Below are positions 59,575 to 64,000 of a stretch of DNA of 64,000 nucleotides, in pieces. Below the pieces are notes generated by a model, which saw only the letters and a program-made list of their open reading frames with translations, made no database searches and was not told the origin of the DNA. The translations under genes and the position numbers were made by a program. Each line of letters starts with the position of its first letter. The stretch's first letter is position 1. The stretch lies in the NCBI RefSeq assembly GCF_033025475.1, contig NZ_CP130322.1, positions 2,733,001 to 2,797,000 of the forward strand. The letters are read 5' to 3'. This DNA is from Sphingomonas sp. C3-2 (GTDB lineage: Bacteria; Pseudomonadota; Alphaproteobacteria; Sphingomonadales; Sphingomonadaceae).

Positions 59575-59973
59575 ATGGCGGATAAATTCGGGTTCACGAA
59601 GTTGCTTGTGGCGGATCTGGAAAAGAGCGCGATCTTTTATAAAACGGTTTTCGAACTGACCGAATTGGCGCGCGTGCAATCGTCGATCACGGGTCGCGAG
59701 ATCAGCGAGATCATGTTCAATCCGACGGGTGAGGGTGCGGCGACGTTCGTGCTGCTGACCTATGTCGGGACCGAAAAGCCATCATCGGAGGAAGTGATTC
59801 TCGGCTTTATCACCGAGGACCTCGAGGCGCTGCTTGGGCGCGTGACGGCGGCGGGCGGTGCGGTGACGCAGCCGATCAAGGCGATGCCCGAACATGGCAT
59901 CAAGGTGGCCTTTGCCACGGATCCCGAAGGGCATCTTCTGGAACTGGTGGAAATGCTCGGCGCGCATGGCTGA
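59575..59973 (+). CDS. VOC-family (glyoxalase-fold) protein
   Basis: The 132-residue protein has two beta-alpha-beta-beta-beta modules (FTKLLVADLEKSAIFYKTVFELTEL; VILGFITEDLEALLGRVTAAGG) ending in DPEGHLLELVEML, a vicinal-oxygen-chelate fold. The metal-ligand Glu in LLELVE is present, and the first-module ligand is less clear. Members include glyoxalases, epimerases and ring-cleavage dioxygenases. GAGGGGAG lies before the ATG. It converges with the TetR gene. No operator copy lies directly upstream. Confidence 0.85.
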   Translation: MADKFGFTKLLVADLEKSAIFYKTVFELTELARVQSSITGREISEIMFNPTGEGAATFVLLTYVGTEKPSSEEVILGFITEDLEALLGRVTAAGGAVTQPIKAMPEHGIKVAFATDPEGHLLELVEMLGAHG

Positions 59974-60018
59974 GCAGGAAGGGTGGGGGCTGTGGCCCCC
60001 GCCTCGACGCGGCGCGGA

Positions 60019-60696
60019 TCAGGCCGCGGGCCGGGACGCCTGATATTCGTCGAAGAAACGGTTGATGCAGTCTTCACGGATGCCGAAGCCGCGCGCGCAG
60101 AAGGTGACCGCCTGACGCAGCAGTTCTGCGTCATTGCCTTCATGAGTGTGCGCGGTGCGCGCGGTGAACCGATAGGCGGCGATCATCGAGCCGATATGGT
60201 CGACGAACAATGTACCGTTGGTGGCGGAAATCGGATCGCCGACCAAGTCTCCCGCCGCACGTGCGGCGGCCAGAGCCTCGTCGAGAAACGGCACGGTGAG
60301 GCGGATGGCGCGGCGATAGATGAGCTGCGCATATTTGCCGTCGCCCGCGAGGCTGGCGAAGAGGATGCGTACGCTTTCCATCTGGCGCGTATTTTGCGGG
60401 GTGAGACAGGCCTCGATAAAGGCGGCGAGCGTCGTCAGCACCCCGTTTGTGTTGCGTTCGAGCAGCGCGAGATCTGCGAAATTGGCGTTCTGTTCGCGGA
60501 TCATCAGGCGAAGTACCGCGCGGTACAGCCCCTGCTTGGTCGGAAAGTGGCGATAGATGAGCGCTTCCGAAATCTTCGCGGCCTTGGCGATTTCCTGCAG
60601 GGTGGCGGCGTCAAATCCCTTGGCCGCAAAGATCGACTTTGCCTCAGCGAGGATCAGGACGCGGCGATCCGCGCTCGGAATTTTCTTTCTTGCCAT
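60019..60696 (-). CDS. TetR-family regulator, likely controller of the regulon
   Basis: The 225-residue regulator has the TetR DNA-binding domain at 10-58 (ILAEAKSIFAAKGFDAATLQEIAKAAKISEALIYRHFPTKQGLYRAV) and a variable helical ligand domain ending FFDEYQASRPAA. ATG 60696 is 128 bp from operator 3; the gene is divergent from the Baeyer-Villiger enzyme gene. TetR proteins bind 15-20-bp palindromes next to their own or divergent promoters and release on binding a pathway metabolite, so it is the best candidate to bind the three shared sites. Direct binding is not shown. Confidence 0.92.
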   Translation of the reverse strand: MARKKIPSADRRVLILAEAKSIFAAKGFDAATLQEIAKAAKISEALIYRHFPTKQGLYRAVLRLMIREQNANFADLALLERNTNGVLTTLAAFIEACLTPQNTRQMESVRILFASLAGDGKYAQLIYRRAIRLTVPFLDEALAAARAAGDLVGDPISATNGTLFVDHIGSMIAAYRFTARTAHTHEGNDAELLRQAVTFCARGFGIREDCINRFFDEYQASRPAA

Positions 60697-60824
60697 GCGG
60701 CTACCTAGCCTTGCGCCGGGTTGCACGGCAAGCGTTTGCCGCAAGCTTTTATCATGATCCGTCCCGCATGGCAGGGAGCCGCGCAAGCTGGGATCAGCAT
60801 GGTTGACGCCGCCCCCTCGAAAAA

Positions 60825-60843
60825 GTAAGTGGTCACCCACATA
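60825..60843. promoter_or_regulatory. Regulon operator 3 and Baeyer-Villiger gene promoter
   Basis: The plus-strand word is GTAAGT-GGTCA-CCCACATA, a near palindrome (GTAAGTGG with CCACATAA). TTGACG at 60803-60808 lies 17 bases before TAAGTG, so the operator overlaps the likely -10. The monooxygenase ATG is 15 bp further on. Confidence 0.78.
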
Positions 60844-60858
60844 ATATAGGAGGCGGAA

Positions 60859-62790
60859 ATGGACTGTGCGATCGAGCTTTCCCGGGAAACCGGAAAGGCT
60901 GTTCCCCTGGAGGGCGCTGCGCTGCGTGCGGCGCTGGCGGATGCGAATGTGCCGACGCTGCTGATGGTGTATGTCCAGCTGTCGCGCGATACCGGCATGC
61001 TCGATCGTTTCGCCCCGCATATCCGCCCCGCCTTTTCCCCCGAGCCAAGTGCCGTTCCCGATGCGCTGGCCGATGAACTGCGCGAAAAGCTGGCGCAGTT
61101 GCTGGCCAACCCCGATCAATGGGACGAAACGCCTCTGCCGCGCGCACTGATGCAGCGGATGATGACGGTGAGCGTGGGCGAGCCGGTGGACGACGAATTC
61201 GTGCCGTTGCTGCTTGAACAAATGGGTTTTGAACGCCCGCTGCCGCGCAGCACGCTGGCCGGGCGGCAAGCGCCGGACCCTGATTTCAAGGTGCTCGTCA
61301 TCGGCGCGGGGCTGACCGGGATCGTGGCCGGCATCAAGCTGGGCGAGGCGGGATATAATTACCGGATCATCGAGAAAAACGCCGATATCGGTGGCACCTG
61401 GCTCGAGAATATCTATCCGGGCGTTGGCGTCGACACCCCCAGCCATTTCTATTCCTATTCGTTCGAACTGAACCCCGAATGGAATCACTATCACCCGCAG
61501 GGCAGCGACATGCAGGATTACCTGCTGCGCGTGACCGACAAATATCGCCTGCGCGACAATATCAGCTTCGAAACCCGCGTGACGACATGCGTCTATGACG
61601 ACAAGGCCAATCTGTGGCGGGTGACGCTGGAAAAGGCCGATGGCAGCGTCGAGGAGGTGACCGCCAATGCGGTGATCAACGCGCATGGCCCGCTCAACCG
61701 CTGGGCATGGCCGGCGATTGCGGGGCTGGAGAATTTCGCGGGCACGCTGCTCCACACCGCTGGCTGGGACCCGAACCTTGATCTGCGCGGCAAGAAGGTG
61801 GCGGTGATTGGCACCGGCGCCAGCGCGGCGCAATTGGTGCCCGCGATCGCGCCCTTGGCCGAGCACCTCACCGTGTTCCAGCGATCAAAGCACTGGGTGA
61901 TCTACAATCCCGAGATCGACACCCCGGTGACGCCCGCGAAGAAATGGGCGCTGCGCCATATTCCGCATTATTTCGAATGGTTCCGCTTTCGCATCTACTG
62001 GGCGTCGGGCGACGGGCTGTACGCCAATGTGGTGCGCGATCCGGCCTGGCCCGAGGATTCGCCCTCGGTTTCCGCGCATAACGAGGCGATCCGCCAGTAT
62101 GCGCTGCAATATATGCAGTCGAAATTCGCCGATCGCCCCGACCTGATCGCGAAACTGACGCCCGATTATCCGGTGTTCGGCAAACGCATCACGCTCGACA
62201 ATGGCTGGTTCGACGCGCTTGGCCGCGACAATGTGAGCCTCGAATCCGACGCGATCGCCGAAGTGCTGCCCCATGCCATTCGCATGGCCGACGGGCGCGA
62301 GATCGCGGTCGACATCATCGTTTGCGCGACCGGGTTCAACGTATCCGACATGGTGGGCGGAAAGACCTTTATCGGGCGCGGCGGGCGCAGCCTTGCCGAC
62401 GAATGGGGCACCGATGACGCGCGGTCCTATATGGGTATCACCATGCCGGGCTATCCCAACCTGTTCTACACGGTGGGGCCGAACAGCGCACCCAATCACG
62501 CGGCCGGACAGAATCTGATTTCCGAGACGCAGATCCATTACATCATCGAATGCCTCGACGCGCTGCAAAGCCGCAAGGCCGCGAGCCTTGAACCCTCGCA
62601 AGCCGCGTTCGACGCGTGGAACGCCAAGATCGACGGGCAATTGGCGAAGATGATCTGGAGCCACCCCAAGGCCAATGGCTATTACAAGAATAGCCGGGGC
62701 CGGAATTTCATGTCCTTCCCATTCCGTCTGGTCGACTACTGGACCTGGACGCGCGCGCCCGAGCTGGACCAGTTCGAATTCCATAGCTGA
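60859..62790 (+). CDS. Baeyer-Villiger monooxygenase (4-hydroxyacetophenone type)
   Basis: The flavoenzyme inserts oxygen next to a ketone to give an ester or lactone using NADPH and O2. The 643 residues include an N-terminal extension of about 140 residues as in 4-hydroxyacetophenone monooxygenase. Then come the FAD motif VLVIGAGLTGIVAGIKLGEAG (near 146), ENIYPGVGVDTPSHFYSYSF, the fingerprint FAGTLLHTAGW (F-x-G-x3-H-x3-W, near 292), and the NADPH motif VAVIGTGASAAQLVPAI (near 315). GGAGGCGGAA precedes the ATG. It is divergent from the TetR gene and has operator 3 at its promoter. The substrate is unknown. Confidence 0.94.
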   Translation: MDCAIELSRETGKAVPLEGAALRAALADANVPTLLMVYVQLSRDTGMLDRFAPHIRPAFSPEPSAVPDALADELREKLAQLLANPDQWDETPLPRALMQRMMTVSVGEPVDDEFVPLLLEQMGFERPLPRSTLAGRQAPDPDFKVLVIGAGLTGIVAGIKLGEAGYNYRIIEKNADIGGTWLENIYPGVGVDTPSHFYSYSFELNPEWNHYHPQGSDMQDYLLRVTDKYRLRDNISFETRVTTCVYDDKANLWRVTLEKADGSVEEVTANAVINAHGPLNRWAWPAIAGLENFAGTLLHTAGWDPNLDLRGKKVAVIGTGASAAQLVPAIAPLAEHLTVFQRSKHWVIYNPEIDTPVTPAKKWALRHIPHYFEWFRFRIYWASGDGLYANVVRDPAWPEDSPSVSAHNEAIRQYALQYMQSKFADRPDLIAKLTPDYPVFGKRITLDNGWFDALGRDNVSLESDAIAEVLPHAIRMADGREIAVDIIVCATGFNVSDMVGGKTFIGRGGRSLADEWGTDDARSYMGITMPGYPNLFYTVGPNSAPNHAAGQNLISETQIHYIIECLDALQSRKAASLEPSQAAFDAWNAKIDGQLAKMIWSHPKANGYYKNSRGRNFMSFPFRLVDYWTWTRAPELDQFEFHS

Positions 62791-62794
62791 TGGG

Positions 62795-62828
62795 GTGGCG
62801 GCGGCCGGTGCCAGCCGGCCGCCGCCAC
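62795..62828. terminator. GC-rich hairpin after the monooxygenase gene
   Basis: GTGGCGGCGGCCGG and CCGGCCGCCGCCAC form a perfect 14-bp stem with a six-base loop, five bases after the stop. No T-run follows; it may stop or stabilise the transcript. Confidence 0.6.
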
Positions 62829-62976
62829 ACGAATCATTGCCTCTACATTGTGTTTAGTGAATGTCTGGCGCGCGCGGCGCGATCGATGCGCTGCCGGAGG
62901 AATCTGTGATGCGCCGAAAATTTTGTCCGGTTTTCGCCGTTGCCGCGTCTGAAGGGGCAAGGGGGCGCAGGCACGG

Positions 62977-63453
62977 GTGACGATCGAAAGGATCATGGCA
63001 AAGGCAAAGCGCGTCCTGTTGCGTCGCGGCGTTCCGGCTGATGACGTCGACGATCTGGTGCACGATGCCTTTGTGCGGATCACCCAATATGAAAAGGGAC
63101 ATGAAGTGCGGACGCCAGAGGCGCTGTTTGTGACGGCTGCCGTCAACCTGTCGATCGATCGTCAGCGCAGCAATGGACGCTCCCCCTTTTCGCACCGCGC
63201 GGTGGACCTTGAAGCGATCATCGACACCCAGCCCACGCCCGAGGATATCGCGGCGGCACGTGCGCGGCTGACGCATCTGCGCGCGGGGCTTGACCGCCTC
63301 AATGAGAAGACCCGCCGGATCGTCATCGCGCGGCGGCTGGATGGATTGAGCGTGGCCGAGATTGCTGCGCGCGAGGGGCTGTCGATCGCGGCGGTGGAAA
63401 AGCAGATCGCGCGCGCCACGCTGAAGCTGATGCACTGGATGGACGGATGGTAG
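62977..63453 (+). CDS. FecI-type ECF sigma factor
   Basis: The 158-residue sigma factor has region 2 (DVDDLVHDAFVRITQY) and region 4 (IVIARRLDGLSVAEIAAREGLSIAAVEKQIARATLKLM). FecI-type factors respond to an outer-membrane transducer and switch on transport genes. GTG 62977 gives the full region 2; ATG 62995, with AAAGGA just upstream, is an alternative. The anti-sigma gene follows after eight bases. Its receptor is not inside the window unless it lies to the right. Confidence 0.9.
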   Translation: MTIERIMAKAKRVLLRRGVPADDVDDLVHDAFVRITQYEKGHEVRTPEALFVTAAVNLSIDRQRSNGRSPFSHRAVDLEAIIDTQPTPEDIAAARARLTHLRAGLDRLNEKTRRIVIARRLDGLSVAEIAAREGLSIAAVEKQIARATLKLMHWMDGW

Positions 63454-63461
63454 GTCCGGCC

Positions 63462-64000
63462 ATGCGCGCGCAGAGCGCGATCGATGCCGAAGCCGCAATG
63501 TGGCTGGCGCGGGTGCAGCGGGGGCTGGGCAGCCCCGAACAGGAACGCGCGCTGGCTGACTGGCTGGAGGAGGACGGGCGGCACCGTGCGGCATTTGGCC
63601 GCGCGTGCGAGATCTGGGACCTGATTCCGGGAAGCCTTGAGCCGGCGCTTCTTGATCGCGGGCCCGAGCCGCTGGGCGTTATTGCGCCGCCCAAGGCGCG
63701 GGTGGCCAGGCGCTTGGCCGCGATGGCGATGCTCGCTCTGCTGTTCCTGACGGCGGCGCCCATTTCGGGGCTGCGCGGGGACCGGTACGAGACGGGCACC
63801 GGCGAGCAGCGCATGGTGCGGTTGGCCGATGGCACGCGCGTGACGCTGAATACCAACAGCGCGATCGCGGTGGATTATGATTCAGGGCAGCGCAGCGTAC
63901 GGCTTGAGCGTGGCGAGGCGCTGTTCGAGGTGAGCAAGGATCCGGCGCGCCCCTTTGTGGTGCAGCACCGGCAAGAGCGGGTGCGCGCGCTGGGTACGAC
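63462..64000 (+). CDS. FecR-type anti-sigma factor, cut by the window end
   Basis: The first 179 codons are present. The N-terminus (SAIDAEAAMWLARVQRGLGS, ALADWLEEDGRHRAAFGRAC) is the DUF4880/FecR cytoplasmic part that binds the sigma factor. One membrane helix (AAMAMLALLFLTAAPI) follows, then the FecR periplasmic domain (GEQRMVRLADGTRVTLNTNSAIAVDY, RLERGEALFEVSKDPARPFVV). The frame is open to the last base. It lies just after the FecI gene and forms a regulatory pair with it. Confidence 0.92.
   Translation, partial: MRAQSAIDAEAAMWLARVQRGLGSPEQERALADWLEEDGRHRAAFGRACEIWDLIPGSLEPALLDRGPEPLGVIAPPKARVARRLAAMAMLALLFLTAAPISGLRGDRYETGTGEQRMVRLADGTRVTLNTNSAIAVDYDSGQRSVRLERGEALFEVSKDPARPFVVQHRQERVRALGT

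Overview
The window is GC-rich (roughly 65 percent in most genes) and reads as the chromosome of a sphingomonad (Alphaproteobacteria, Sphingomonadales). The support is three TonB-dependent receptors with sphingomonad-style signal peptides and plugs, a FecI/FecR pair, HWE-type histidine kinase, DNA ligase D, GGAAC-N17-CGTT promoters of the EcfG general-stress type, and a catabolic cluster with a Baeyer-Villiger monooxygenase. I saw no tRNA, rRNA, CRISPR array, insertion sequence or origin.

Layout. 1-6.8 kb: stress and repair genes (small membrane proteins, LigD, HWE kinase, DUF1328, HTH plus MgtC), several behind EcfG-like promoters, with three tandem hairpins that share a loop but not a stem at 62-206. 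7.0-13.1 kb: a divergent SDR, a TonB receptor with high-expression codon use, an outer-membrane barrel and a DUF885 protein. 13.2-19.3 kb: purT; then a compact TIR / unknown / TPR-SLOG-like cassette convergent with a Crp-family regulator whose upstream region holds a perfect CRP-type palindrome and a candidate sRNA. 19.3-26.6 kb: TerC with a structured leader, lipoproteins, HD-GYP, methyltransferase, cupredoxin, DUF2171, OMP, DUF2147, YbaY-like and CBS proteins. 26.6-29.3 kb: a lower-GC insert with a two-gene cassette (DUF4365 nuclease-like plus an unknown 401-residue protein) and a candidate sRNA. 29.3-36.9 kb: SnoaL-like protein, old-yellow-enzyme reductase, divergent metallo-beta-lactamase-fold hydrolase, a large TonB receptor and a phosphatase. 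37.0-47.3 kb: a complete minus-strand cellulose operon (bcsR-like, bcsQ, fused bcsAB, bcsC, bcsD, bcsZ). 47.5-49.5 kb: GNAT, a chrA remnant, an AT-rich patch and a hydrolase. 49.5-62.8 kb: a catabolic regulon. 62.9-64 kb: FecI/FecR, the latter cut by the window end.

The strongest new signal is the 49.5-62.8 kb regulon. Three promoters, lying up to 9.4 kb apart, carry the same 19-bp word GTAAGT-N5-CCCACATA, in each case with the GTAAGT half over the likely -10. They drive (i) a hydrolase plus SDR, with a divergent operon of an uncharacterised protein, SDR, quinone-oxidoreductase-like enzyme and two alpha-beta-barrel proteins; (ii) a TonB receptor plus a paralogue of the uncharacterised protein; and (iii) a HAPMO-sized Baeyer-Villiger monooxygenase next to a TetR regulator. 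The paralogous pair keeps an H-x-D...H arrangement that fits a non-haem iron (2-oxoglutarate type) oxygenase. I infer uptake and oxidative breakdown of a ketone- or ester-forming substrate; the substrate itself cannot be read from the sequence.
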